Under the pieces are notes generated by a model. The model searched no databases and was not told the origin of the DNA. It was given only the letters and a program-made list of their open reading frames with translations. From Bacteroides caecigallinarum (GTDB lineage: Bacteria; Bacteroidota; Bacteroidia; Bacteroidales; Bacteroidaceae): a stretch of 64,000 bases of DNA. This document shows positions 8,190 to 19,782 of the stretch, piece by piece. Position numbers and translations under genes: made by a program. The DNA lies in the NCBI RefSeq assembly GCF_016902295.1, contig NZ_JACJLQ010000003.1, positions 59,123-123,122 of the forward strand, in the 5' to 3' direction. Every line of letters starts with the position of its first letter. The stretch's first letter is position 1.

Positions 8190-8990
8190 ATGAATACTAA
8201 CACGTCAAAACAACAAGTTATAGTATCTATGACTTCGTTCCCAGCAGCAATTCCATACGCCATAAAAGCTGTTGAATCAATTTTAAATGGTACGGTACTT
8301 CCTGATAAAGTAATACTTTACCTTACTTATTCTCAATTTGATAAAAGCGGAATACCAGAAGATTTATTGAATCTATCACATAACAACCCTATATTCGAGA
8401 TACGAAATTACGACATAGACATTCGCTCATACCGCAAATTAATCCCCGCATTAATTGACTTTCCTGATTCAGTGATTGTTACTGTTGATGATGATGTGGC
8501 ATACCACAAGAATATGTTGCGGGAGTTGTTAAATCTACACACGCAATATCCTGACTCCGTGCTTGCCCATAGAGCTAAACTTATGAAACCTGGCAAGCCA
8601 TATCGTAAATGGAAAAAGTATAGATGGTATAACTTTGTCATGAAAAGAATTCACTCCGATTTTAGGAATATACAAACCGGAGTAGGTGGAGTACTATACC
8701 CTCCACATTCATTAAAGGCTGAAATGCTTGACATTAACTTATTTACAAAAATAGCCCCTACAACGGATGATATATGGTTCTGGGCAGCAGCTGTTGCAAA
8801 CAATAGAAAAGTAATACCTGTACCTTTCGGTTACAACAAGCCCAAAAGCCTTAATAAGCCACGTAGTTTATCGTTGAAAACCACAAATTTTAAGTCCGGA
8901 GTTGATAGAAACGCAGCAGCATTAGCCGCAATTCTAAAAGAGTTTCCTAATATCAGAGAAAAAATCAATTACGGAACAGAACATCAATAA
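8190..8990 (+). CDS. Predicted GT-A type glycosyltransferase
   Basis: The 266-residue soluble protein begins with a strand-rich segment (VIVSMTSFPAAIPYAIKAVESIL) as in GT-A enzymes and has VTVDDDV near residue 99, a DXD-type metal/nucleotide site. A later TTDDIWFWAAA segment is also typical of capsule and LPS transferases that start with SMTSFPxR-type sequences. Its substrate is not recognisable. It has its own promoter and is followed by a Gtf3-like gene on the same strand, so it belongs to the surface glycan cluster. Confidence 0.7.
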   Translation: MNTNTSKQQVIVSMTSFPAAIPYAIKAVESILNGTVLPDKVILYLTYSQFDKSGIPEDLLNLSHNNPIFEIRNYDIDIRSYRKLIPALIDFPDSVIVTVDDDVAYHKNMLRELLNLHTQYPDSVLAHRAKLMKPGKPYRKWKKYRWYNFVMKRIHSDFRNIQTGVGGVLYPPHSLKAEMLDINLFTKIAPTTDDIWFWAAAVANNRKVIPVPFGYNKPKSLNKPRSLSLKTTNFKSGVDRNAAALAAILKEFPNIREKINYGTEHQ

Positions 8991-9055
8991 CCATCTCTGT
9001 ATCTATTAGAATTAATTATATATTACCGAGATACCAATTAAAATAAAATCTGTAC

Positions 9056-10108
9056 ATGATATACTATTTACCCAAAGATTACAAATTCAAACGTATAAAT
9101 GATGCCGGCAGTAAAGCCAGGATGGATATTGAACAAACCATGAATCTTTCAGGGTTCATGCCAGCAGGCAAGGAAAAAACGATAAGCAAAAACCGTATAT
9201 TACATTTTATACAGACATTTTTCATAGTCGCAAGAATGCCGACTTACATAAAGAAAGACGATATACTTATTCTGCAATATCCTGTAAAATACTATCGAAT
9301 ACTATGTTTCTTGGCTCACTTACGCAAGGCTAATGTTGTTACAATAATACACGACCTGGAATGTTTCAGAAATAAGCGAAATTCAGTAAAAAAAGAAATA
9401 AGCCTAATGAATCTTTCCGACGCAATTATATGCCATAATCCGACGATGAAAAAATGGCTCTGCGACAATGGATTTAAGGGATATAACAAAAAACAAATCA
9501 TAGTAACTCTAAAAGTGTTTGATTTTCTATCTGATGCTGAATGTAAAAACAGAGAAGATTCATGGCCATCACATAAGATTGCTTATGCAGGACAGCTTGC
9601 ACGTATAAAAAACAGTTTCTTATATGAGTTTGGCAATCATATAGAGAATTTCATTCTTAATGTCTATGGGAAAGGATTTGACGAATCAACAGCCGCTCGT
9701 CCGGATAAGTTCGACGTAAAAGGATTTATGCTACCAGACAAATTAATAAACTCAGCAGAAGGAGATTTTGGGCTGGTATGGGATGGTGGAGACATCAATA
9801 GCTGCGATGGTAACTGGGGAGAATATCTTAAAATAAATACACCCCATAAAATATCATTATATATACGTTGTGGATTACCTCTTATAATATGGAGTAAAGC
9901 CGCAATGGCTGAATTTATAAAGACCAATGAGATAGGTATATGTGTAGATTCGTTACGCGATATAAACAATATATACAAGCATCTGACAAAAGATGAATAT
10001 AAAAAGATGTGTGACAACGTGCAGCGAATAAGCAAACGACTTTCAGAAGGATGGTATTGTAAAACGGCAATATCAGAAGTTGCCTCACTACTCAAAAAAG
10101 GTATTTGA
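9056..10108 (+). CDS. Gtf3/galactofuranosyltransferase-like glycosyltransferase
   Basis: The 350-residue GT-B-fold protein resembles bacterial Gtf3/WbbI-type transferases, often annotated beta-1,6-galactofuranosyltransferases. Visible family features are NVVTIIHDLECFRN, NLSDAIICHNPTMKKWL, the acceptor-side GDFGLVWDGGD and the nucleotide-site stretch YLKINTPHKISLYIRCGLP. No signal or membrane segment is seen. A UDP-galactopyranose mutase gene lies about 3 kb away (13319-14449, opposite strand), which supports use of UDP-galactofuranose; the donor remains an inference. A bidirectional terminator follows. Confidence 0.75.
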   Translation: MIYYLPKDYKFKRINDAGSKARMDIEQTMNLSGFMPAGKEKTISKNRILHFIQTFFIVARMPTYIKKDDILILQYPVKYYRILCFLAHLRKANVVTIIHDLECFRNKRNSVKKEISLMNLSDAIICHNPTMKKWLCDNGFKGYNKKQIIVTLKVFDFLSDAECKNREDSWPSHKIAYAGQLARIKNSFLYEFGNHIENFILNVYGKGFDESTAARPDKFDVKGFMLPDKLINSAEGDFGLVWDGGDINSCDGNWGEYLKINTPHKISLYIRCGLPLIIWSKAAMAEFIKTNEIGICVDSLRDINNIYKHLTKDEYKKMCDNVQRISKRLSEGWYCKTAISEVASLLKKGI

Positions 10109-10113
10109 TTTAA

Positions 10114-10156
10114 AATTAAAACCACTAACCTAAATCGAGGATTAGTGGTTTTAATT
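10114..10156. terminator. Bidirectional terminator between convergent glycan genes
   Basis: A perfect 15-bp stem (10114-10128 with 10142-10156) lies between the plus-strand gene ending at 10108 and the minus-strand Stealth gene ending at 10175. Confidence 0.85.
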
Positions 10157-10174
10157 TTATTGGGGATAAGCAGA

Positions 10175-11167
10175 TTATAATTCGAAACTTGACTTTTCAG
10201 GCAATATGCTTTCAAAAGCACTATTAATATTCTCCATAACCTGTTCATAATTACGAATATGAACGTTATCATTCAGGCATATTAGTTTATAAGACTGATT
10301 ATATATTGCCTTTATTGCCTGTTTAGGCTTAATCATCAATGGGAACATTTTAGTATCCTTGTAAGTATTATAAGGCTCAAAATTACCCTTACATATTTGC
10401 CATGTACGAAATAACTCAGGAGTATAATCGTTTAATGCGCGGAACTTGTTAACAGAAGTTTCAGTAAGTTCCTTACCTGCCACGGACCATACTTCCTCAA
10501 ATGTACTCTTAAGATATGGCTGTGCATTATGAGGTGTGCGTAAAGTTATAAACTTACTATATGGCTTTAAAATATAATTCCAACGAGCCTTAGAACCATA
10601 ACTTTTGTTAAACCACTTATCATAATCGCGGGCAATAACTTCTTTCTTATCAAAATGCTTATTTATTATTCTAAGGTTATTCTTTATCCTTTTATACCAT
10701 TGTGACCAGGACGGATTGTAAAGGAAAGCAGCAATATCACATGGTAAACCGTTCTTAAAGAAACGCTCCTTATCTATTCTGTTTATAATATAGAAATCAT
10801 CATTGAAATACACAAAATGGTCGGCAAGTCCCGGAATTTTGTGTATGTATCTTTCTATAACTACAGAATTATACGTAGGCAAGAACTCTTCAGGAATGTA
10901 GTCCTTATGGTTTACTAAATTAATCTTAGGATTATTTTCATCAAGCCATTCAGGTTTTTGCCCACTTGTAACAAAATGTATCTTACGTACCCATGGAGCA
11001 AACTTTTCTACCCCCCTGAACCAATATTTCAAAAAACCGTAATCGCGAAAGCGAGCCTTAGAGACTCCATTTTTAGTATTTTCTTTCTTACCAGAATACT
11101 TTGCAAATTCAGCTTGCCATTCAGGGTCATCCATATTAACCCACGTGATTACAAAATCAATATCCAT
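10175..11167 (-). CDS. Stealth-family sugar phosphotransferase
   Basis: Stealth proteins transfer a sugar-1-phosphate from a nucleotide sugar, making phosphodiester-linked capsule or LPS units. Conserved regions occur in order: CR1 DIDFVITWVNMDDPEW at the N-terminus; CR2 with RFRDYGFLKYWFRGVEKFAPW, IHFVTSGQKPEWL and YFNDDFYI; then CR3/CR4-type segments, for example near RTPHNAQPY. At 330 residues it is complete. It is the last gene of a minus-strand run (glf, GT2, acyltransferase, Stealth), 38 bases after the acyltransferase, so it probably decorates the same glycan. Confidence 0.87.
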   Translation of the reverse strand: MDIDFVITWVNMDDPEWQAEFAKYSGKKENTKNGVSKARFRDYGFLKYWFRGVEKFAPWVRKIHFVTSGQKPEWLDENNPKINLVNHKDYIPEEFLPTYNSVVIERYIHKIPGLADHFVYFNDDFYIINRIDKERFFKNGLPCDIAAFLYNPSWSQWYKRIKNNLRIINKHFDKKEVIARDYDKWFNKSYGSKARWNYILKPYSKFITLRTPHNAQPYLKSTFEEVWSVAGKELTETSVNKFRALNDYTPELFRTWQICKGNFEPYNTYKDTKMFPLMIKPKQAIKAIYNQSYKLICLNDNVHIRNYEQVMENINSAFESILPEKSSFEL

Positions 11168-11205
11168 AATAAGTTTTTTAATGATTATTCTGTCCTGTAA
11201 CTTTC

Positions 11206-12081
11206 TTATTTATTCAGTATTTCCGCATTTCTGAAACGATTATGAGACCACAAATACAATTCAGGATGAGTATTAATACATTTTTCCAACATTCTATAAT
11301 AAAGAGAAGTCAATTCATAATCAGGCAATGATTGAGGATTATCGTGAAGCTTTATAAACTCTGCCTCATAATATCCTCTTTTTACTCTTTTCACATTAAG
11401 GAAAAAAGCCTCAAATCCATAATGTTTTGTAATCTTCTCTGTACCTGTCAATACAGGGGTGTTGTGATTAAGAAAATGCAAGAAATGATGTGATTCAACT
11501 TTCTTGGGAGACTGATCGGCTATAAAACCTATTATACAGACTTTACGATTGGCAACAAGTTCAGTGGCATAACGTGCCGTCTTGCGCATATCCACACACA
11601 CAGCTCCCATTCTCTCACGAATGTAAAGCATCAACCTATCCATATTCTGATTACTCAATTTATGATATATTTGAGCACTCGTTACATCACTTTCCAGATG
11701 TAAAGGTATGGATGAACACCATTCCCAATTAGCATAATGACCAAGATATAGACTGATAGATTTACCTTGTTTCAATGTTTCGTTCACTTCTTCAATATTC
11801 TTGAAACTCATGCGTCGCTTTATTTCATCCTTTGATGCTGAAGCAAGTTTGACACTCTCAAGAATCATATCAACAAAGAAATGGTAAAACTGCTTTTCTA
11901 TCTTTATTATTTCTTTCTCACTTTTTGAGGTAAATGATTCTGTCAGGTTCTTGCGTACAATACGTCTCCTATATCTGAACACATAATATACTAAATAAAA
12001 CAAACAGTCAGATATAAAATACATCACACGGAATGGAATGTGAGATAAGATTCTAATAATAGAATAGAGCAAATAATACAT
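11206..12081 (-). CDS. LpxL/HtrB-like lysophospholipid acyltransferase
   Basis: A 291-residue member of the bacterial lipid A acyltransferase family (PF03279). One N-terminal membrane segment precedes the catalytic H-x4-E motif, HYANWE, near residue 115, and a FIADQSPKK segment follows. Enzymes of this family add a secondary acyl chain to lipid A on the inner face of the inner membrane. Here it sits inside a glycan operon between GT2 and Stealth genes, so the acceptor could be lipid A or a cluster-specific glycolipid. Confidence 0.83.
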   Translation of the reverse strand: MYYLLYSIIRILSHIPFRVMYFISDCLFYLVYYVFRYRRRIVRKNLTESFTSKSEKEIIKIEKQFYHFFVDMILESVKLASASKDEIKRRMSFKNIEEVNETLKQGKSISLYLGHYANWEWCSSIPLHLESDVTSAQIYHKLSNQNMDRLMLYIRERMGAVCVDMRKTARYATELVANRKVCIIGFIADQSPKKVESHHFLHFLNHNTPVLTGTEKITKHYGFEAFFLNVKRVKRGYYEAEFIKLHDNPQSLPDYELTSLYYRMLEKCINTHPELYLWSHNRFRNAEILNK

Positions 12082-12188
12082 AATAAAAATTTTATAGCTT
12101 ATATATAGTTACACAACTGCATTATTTTTCAATCATATCAAATGCACAAATACACCAATTCTAAAAGGACAGAGAGCTGATATAAGTT

Positions 12189-13223
12189 CTATATTTTGAA
12201 ACGTTTTCTCTTCTGGAAATGAACCTTCTGATAAGAACCGATAATCATATTCAGAACTTTTTTGCTCTTAACTCTCTTATATAGTTTAAAATAGAACTTA
12301 TTCATAATCTTGCTTTCCGTCTTATACTTCTCAGCTCTTTTTATAATATCTTCAACAACAGCATATTCATCTTTAGTCAGCTGCTTATGCCATCTAAGAC
12401 TATTTATGAACATATTATAGATTTCAGACAGAAAATATCTTTGATTCGAAACTGTTATTTTACTATTGTTACTATACGATTTGTCCATGTAGTCAAGCAC
12501 AAAACTGATAACTTTAATTACATGATTGTAATTTCTTAATAACGAAACTGCACTCGTTGACTGATCATCACGTCCAATAAAATAATAATATAAATACAAA
12601 TCAAAAACGATGAAGTCCTTTATTCTGTCTATCGGGAGGAAACAGTATTGAATATCAGTATAACAAATACCTTCTATATGTTTCAGGCCGACCTTGCGCA
12701 GGACCTCAGTCTTATATGCCATACTATGCATATTAAACTCTCTGCCAGTTACATGAGACTCAATCTCGAAATCCTGCATCTGATATACTTTATTATATTC
12801 TACAGTGCTGAAAGGGAATTGCTTTACTTCTATACTACCATTTTTCTTTACCCTATATTCAGTTCTCAATGTAATAAACAAATCTGTATCACAAGTTTCC
12901 AATCTCTTTAAAAGTTCTATCAGAGCCCCTGTGTCAAACCAGTCATCCGCATCAAGCATTCTTAAATATTTACCCTTAGCAATAGCAAGTGCAGCATTAA
13001 TACACGACCCATAATGACCATTAGCTTTATCAATAACCGTTATTATGTCCGGACGCTTTTTCTCGTATTCACGAATAATCTCAAGCGATTTATCCTTACT
13101 TCCGTCATTAACGACAATAACTTCAAGAGTAGATGGAACCATAGCATCTGTCACTGTATCCAGACATCTTGCTATATATTTCTCCATATTATAGGTTGGG
13201 ACAACTAATGATAATAACTTCAT
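12189..13223 (-). CDS. Glycosyltransferase family 2
   Basis: The 344-residue GT-A enzyme has SLVVPTYNMEKYI at the N-terminus, VVNDGSKDKS near residue 38 and the DXD site MLDADDWFD near residue 91. The C-terminal third is basic and helical without a clear membrane segment. It follows glf by 95 bases on the same strand and precedes the acyltransferase, so it should add a sugar to the same surface glycan. Linkage and sugar are unknown. Confidence 0.82.
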   Translation of the reverse strand: MKLLSLVVPTYNMEKYIARCLDTVTDAMVPSTLEVIVVNDGSKDKSLEIIREYEKKRPDIITVIDKANGHYGSCINAALAIAKGKYLRMLDADDWFDTGALIELLKRLETCDTDLFITLRTEYRVKKNGSIEVKQFPFSTVEYNKVYQMQDFEIESHVTGREFNMHSMAYKTEVLRKVGLKHIEGICYTDIQYCFLPIDRIKDFIVFDLYLYYYFIGRDDQSTSAVSLLRNYNHVIKVISFVLDYMDKSYSNNSKITVSNQRYFLSEIYNMFINSLRWHKQLTKDEYAVVEDIIKRAEKYKTESKIMNKFYFKLYKRVKSKKVLNMIIGSYQKVHFQKRKRFKI

Positions 13224-13318
13224 ATATTTTACCGATATTAAATTACTACAAAATACTTAATATAATCTAAATGCAGAATATTTATATTTACTGCCTTGAT
13301 GATTAATATTTTATTCTA

Positions 13319-14449
13319 TTAGTCAATATCCATATTAAGAACCTTTTCTATGATTGGAGCCATATCATAATATTTATATTCCGCCAACCTACCGCCAAAA
13401 ATAACTCTTGATTCCTTGTCTGACAATGATTTATATTTCTGATGTAACTCATTGTTTTTGAAATCATTAATGGGATAATACGGTTCCAGATTTTCATTCC
13501 ATTCAATAGAGTATTCCTTAGAAATAATTGTTTTCTTACATCTGTCAACATCTTCTCCAAACATCTCAAAATGTTTATGCTCAATCACTCTGGTATATGG
13601 AATATCCTTGTCTGTATAATTTACGACGGCATTTCCCTGGTAATTCGAGCAGTCCAACTCTTCTTCCTCAAAATACACTGTTCTATATTCAAGTTTTCCA
13701 AACTGATAGTTATAGAATTCATCAATTTTTCCTGTAAAGACTATCTTCTCTGCTATCTGTTCCCAATATTCTCTGTTTTCAAAGAAATCTGTATTTGTAA
13801 TGACTTCAACATCCTTCAATAATCCTTCTATCAGTTTATTGTATCCTCCTATTGGAATTCCCTGGTATTTATCACTAAAATAATTATTGTCGTAAACAAA
13901 TCTCACAGGAAGTCTCTTGATGATAAAAGACGGCAGCTCGGTACATTTCCTTCCCCATTGTTTTTCAGTATAGCCTTTAATGAGTTTCTCGTAAAGATCA
14001 ACACCTATCAGAGATATTGCCTGTTCCTCAAGATTGGCGGGTTCCTTTGTTTCGGATAATGATATTTTATCCAACATTTCCTTTCGTTGGGTGTTAATCT
14101 TATCTATAGCTTCGGCAGGTGTTGTAACTCCCCACATCTGATAGAATGTATTCATATTAAAAGGTAAATTGAATAACTGCCCTTTATAATTGGCTATCGG
14201 AGAGTTTGTATATCTATTGAATTCAACTATGCCATTTACAAAATCCCATACTTTTTTATTTGATGTATGGAAGATATGAGCACCATATTTATGAACATTT
14301 ATACCATGCCTATTCTCACAATATATATTACCACCAATATGATCACGCTTGTCTATAACCAAACATTTCTTATTAGCCTGTTTTGCCTTATAAGCAAAAG
14401 TAGCGCCGAACAGGCCACTACCTACTATTAAATAATCAAATTTATACAT
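13319..14449 (-). CDS. glf: UDP-galactopyranose mutase
   Basis: A flavoenzyme that interconverts UDP-galactopyranose and UDP-galactofuranose. The N-terminal FAD fold reads DYLIVGSGLFGATFA, followed by KCLVIDKRDHIGGNIY. Substrate-binding features include the YTRVIEHKHFE segment and the C-terminal GRLAEYKYYDMAPIIEKVL signature; 376 residues is family length. It is the first gene of the minus-strand glycan run and implies galactofuranose in the surface polysaccharide, consistent with the Gtf3-like gene at 9056. Confidence 0.95.
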   Translation of the reverse strand: MYKFDYLIVGSGLFGATFAYKAKQANKKCLVIDKRDHIGGNIYCENRHGINVHKYGAHIFHTSNKKVWDFVNGIVEFNRYTNSPIANYKGQLFNLPFNMNTFYQMWGVTTPAEAIDKINTQRKEMLDKISLSETKEPANLEEQAISLIGVDLYEKLIKGYTEKQWGRKCTELPSFIIKRLPVRFVYDNNYFSDKYQGIPIGGYNKLIEGLLKDVEVITNTDFFENREYWEQIAEKIVFTGKIDEFYNYQFGKLEYRTVYFEEEELDCSNYQGNAVVNYTDKDIPYTRVIEHKHFEMFGEDVDRCKKTIISKEYSIEWNENLEPYYPINDFKNNELHQKYKSLSDKESRVIFGGRLAEYKYYDMAPIIEKVLNMDID

Positions 14450-14778
14450 GTGTGAATGAATTAAATAAAAACTATAAATACAATGTTTAAACTAAAAAAG
14501 TAATGGGACAAGAAATATTGTTTTAATTCTAAACTCTATTTTTAATATTAAAGTTTACTATTTTAACGTGATTAACATGGTACATCAATGATTAATGATA
14601 CAATGATTTGTCTAACTTTTATTTTATTAATATATAAATCGACTTCAAATATAGTTTATTACTTGCTCATTTCAAAACTTCTTACGTTTTTTCAATATAT
14701 AAAAAATAAGCTCATGGTATATTTTAGAAAATACTACAAGAAAGGCCATCTCATTACCGAGACAGCCTTTCATTATCA
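14450..14778. other. AT-rich gene-free spacer
   Basis: About 330 bases between glf and the beta-galactosidase gene. Apart from the terminator hairpin at 14740-14771, only AT-rich sequence is seen. A short plus-strand open frame beginning at 14588 has no recognisable protein character. Confidence 0.5.
14740..14771 (-). terminator. Terminator after the beta-galactosidase gene
   Basis: GAAAGGC (14740-14746) pairs with GCCTTTC (14765-14771), with CTC/GAG adding inner pairs. It lies just beyond the minus-strand stop at 14779. Confidence 0.6.
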
Positions 14779-17892
<3,114 letters not shown>

Positions 17893-17938
17893 TTATATAA
17901 TTTAAATTTATGATATGAAGTTTCCTTATCAATATCTA

Positions 17939-18919
17939 TTACTTGTCAACAACCCAGTTCCTACTATAAGGCATAGTGAATTCCCGCTTGTAATTCATTT
18001 TATCTTTTTCAGGAATCATTATCTCATATTCCTTTCCATTCCTACATGGAAGTGAAGTATCTCTAAGCCAAGGGTTAAGATTTTTCAGTAGAGCATACGT
18101 TGTTCCCTGGCTTTTAGCAAAACGTGCCAAATCTGTTATTGTCTCTGATATCTTAACAGTTCTATAATGAATTTGAGGATATAAGTCTGAAGACCTTAGA
18201 TAAAAACCAAACTCAGAAGGGTCGTCAAATAACAGTTTGACAGCAAATATTCTATATATATATCTTGCGGTTTCCTCCACAAGATAAAGGTCTAACGTCT
18301 CATCCGTGTATTGCCTCTCCTGCTGCTGTGAAATTCTTCTTTGACCTGCATTATATGATGCAGCTACGCTTACCCAATCACCAAATTTTTCATAAGCGTT
18401 TTTTAAATATTTACATGCCGCATAAGTAGCTTTTACTACATTATATCTTTCATCAATATGAGAATCAACTTCCAAGCCATATTCTTTTCCCGTAGTAGGC
18501 ATAAATTGCCACAAACCAGCAGCACCGGCTCCGGAACGTGCCAATGGGTTACAAGCACTTTCTATAGCCATAAGATACTTGAAATCTTCCGGGATGCCTT
18601 TTTCCTTAAGTATAGGTACAATAATAGGGAAATATCTGTTAGCTCTTTTAATGGTCTGAATTGATGTACTATGCATATACGAAAAAGCCATAAGTTCCCT
18701 ATCCATGCGTTCATGTCGGTCATATCTGGTTAAATCTATTGTATCACCGCAAAACACTACATATTCAGGAACTTCAACACAAGAATATCTGTTGTTGTCC
18801 ACTTTCTCTTTTTCTTTATCGCTGCCAATGCAATGCGCACTCAACAAGAACGGAGAAACGCATAATAATACCACAGCAACAGATATTCCTGACAAATGCT
18901 TTTTTAATCTGCTTATCAT
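17939..18919 (-). CDS. Lytic murein transglycosylase, MltD-like
   Basis: The 326-residue exported protein has an N-terminal hydrophobic signal and then an SLT (GH23) domain with ESACNPLARSGAGAAGLWQFMP; the catalytic Glu is near residue 117, and AASYNAGQRR completes the motif set. The C-terminal stretch with TITDLARFAKSQGTTYALLKNLN looks like one LysM-type peptidoglycan-binding module. It cleaves glycan strands with 1,6-anhydro-MurNAc formation. It is followed on the same strand by the beta-galactosidase gene, 49 bases apart. Confidence 0.9.
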   Translation of the reverse strand: MISRLKKHLSGISVAVVLLCVSPFLLSAHCIGSDKEKEKVDNNRYSCVEVPEYVVFCGDTIDLTRYDRHERMDRELMAFSYMHSTSIQTIKRANRYFPIIVPILKEKGIPEDFKYLMAIESACNPLARSGAGAAGLWQFMPTTGKEYGLEVDSHIDERYNVVKATYAACKYLKNAYEKFGDWVSVAASYNAGQRRISQQQERQYTDETLDLYLVEETARYIYRIFAVKLLFDDPSEFGFYLRSSDLYPQIHYRTVKISETITDLARFAKSQGTTYALLKNLNPWLRDTSLPCRNGKEYEIMIPEKDKMNYKREFTMPYSRNWVVDK

Positions 18920-18975
18920 TATATTAGAATTTAATGTTCAATATATAATTAAATCAACAAAATTAATTAATCGGC

Positions 18976-19782
18976 CTATTTTACCAAAGAATCCAAAGGA
19001 TATTTGTTACCCTTTATTCCTGAGAGGAATGCTTTAGCAGATCCAAAATTCAAATACATGTCAAGACGTACCGGTAAATGATTTCTATCGTCTGTCACAT
19101 AAAATGTGATAACTTCCTTTTCCTCTCCTTTTACATATTCTACAAGCGAAAAAACGAGACAGCGATATTTATTTCCATCTTCTGCTTTATAAATATCCTT
19201 ACCCCTATAAATAAGAGTTTGCTTATCTATATCTTTACCTGTAGCCATTGAAAATAATATTTTATCTCCGACCTTATAACTTGTAGCATCATAAGAACGC
19301 GCCTGAAGAAGTATGCTTAACATATCATATACACACACTGATGACTCTTGAAAATTCTTTCTTATATTTCCATTTACTACTCTATGCTGATCTACAATAC
19401 ACTTACCATTCCTATAACCGAACTTTACATCATCTACACTATATCTTTTACCCTCAGCAGCTCCTTTACGGAAATATAAAGGCACAAGTTCTTCAGAAGT
19501 AATACAAGTAAGAGTGTCACGCATTCTGAAAAACATATCTATTTTCTTATTCGTGAATGACTCAAGATCTGTCCTAAGGCATTTTTTACCATTATACGTG
19601 GTAGTATCAACTGTCATTTTAGCCCAACCGGCATTAATCCATATAAACTTCCAGTTAAATTTCAGTTCATACGAAAGTTCTTCTCCGGGCTTTATCGCAT
19701 CATTTACAGCCCCACACTGTGCTTTAGCGCATATTCCAGCAAAAAGGAACAAGAATATGCATATATATATACGTTTTATCAT
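18976..19782 (-). CDS. DUF3108 domain exported protein
   Basis: 268 residues with a signal peptide (short basic start, hydrophobic core, AKAQ end). The mature part starts with NDAIKPGEELSYELKFNWKFIWINAGWA, typical of the DUF3108 family (PF11306), predicted beta-rich periplasmic or lipid-contacting proteins. Function is unknown. Its start overlaps the stop of the Ig-like lipoprotein gene by 4 bases (ATGA), so the two are translationally coupled; the transglycosylase follows 56 bases later. Together they look like an envelope operon. Confidence 0.8.
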   Translation of the reverse strand: MIKRIYICIFLFLFAGICAKAQCGAVNDAIKPGEELSYELKFNWKFIWINAGWAKMTVDTTTYNGKKCLRTDLESFTNKKIDMFFRMRDTLTCITSEELVPLYFRKGAAEGKRYSVDDVKFGYRNGKCIVDQHRVVNGNIRKNFQESSVCVYDMLSILLQARSYDATSYKVGDKILFSMATGKDIDKQTLIYRGKDIYKAEDGNKYRCLVFSLVEYVKGEEKEVITFYVTDDRNHLPVRLDMYLNFGSAKAFLSGIKGNKYPLDSLVK

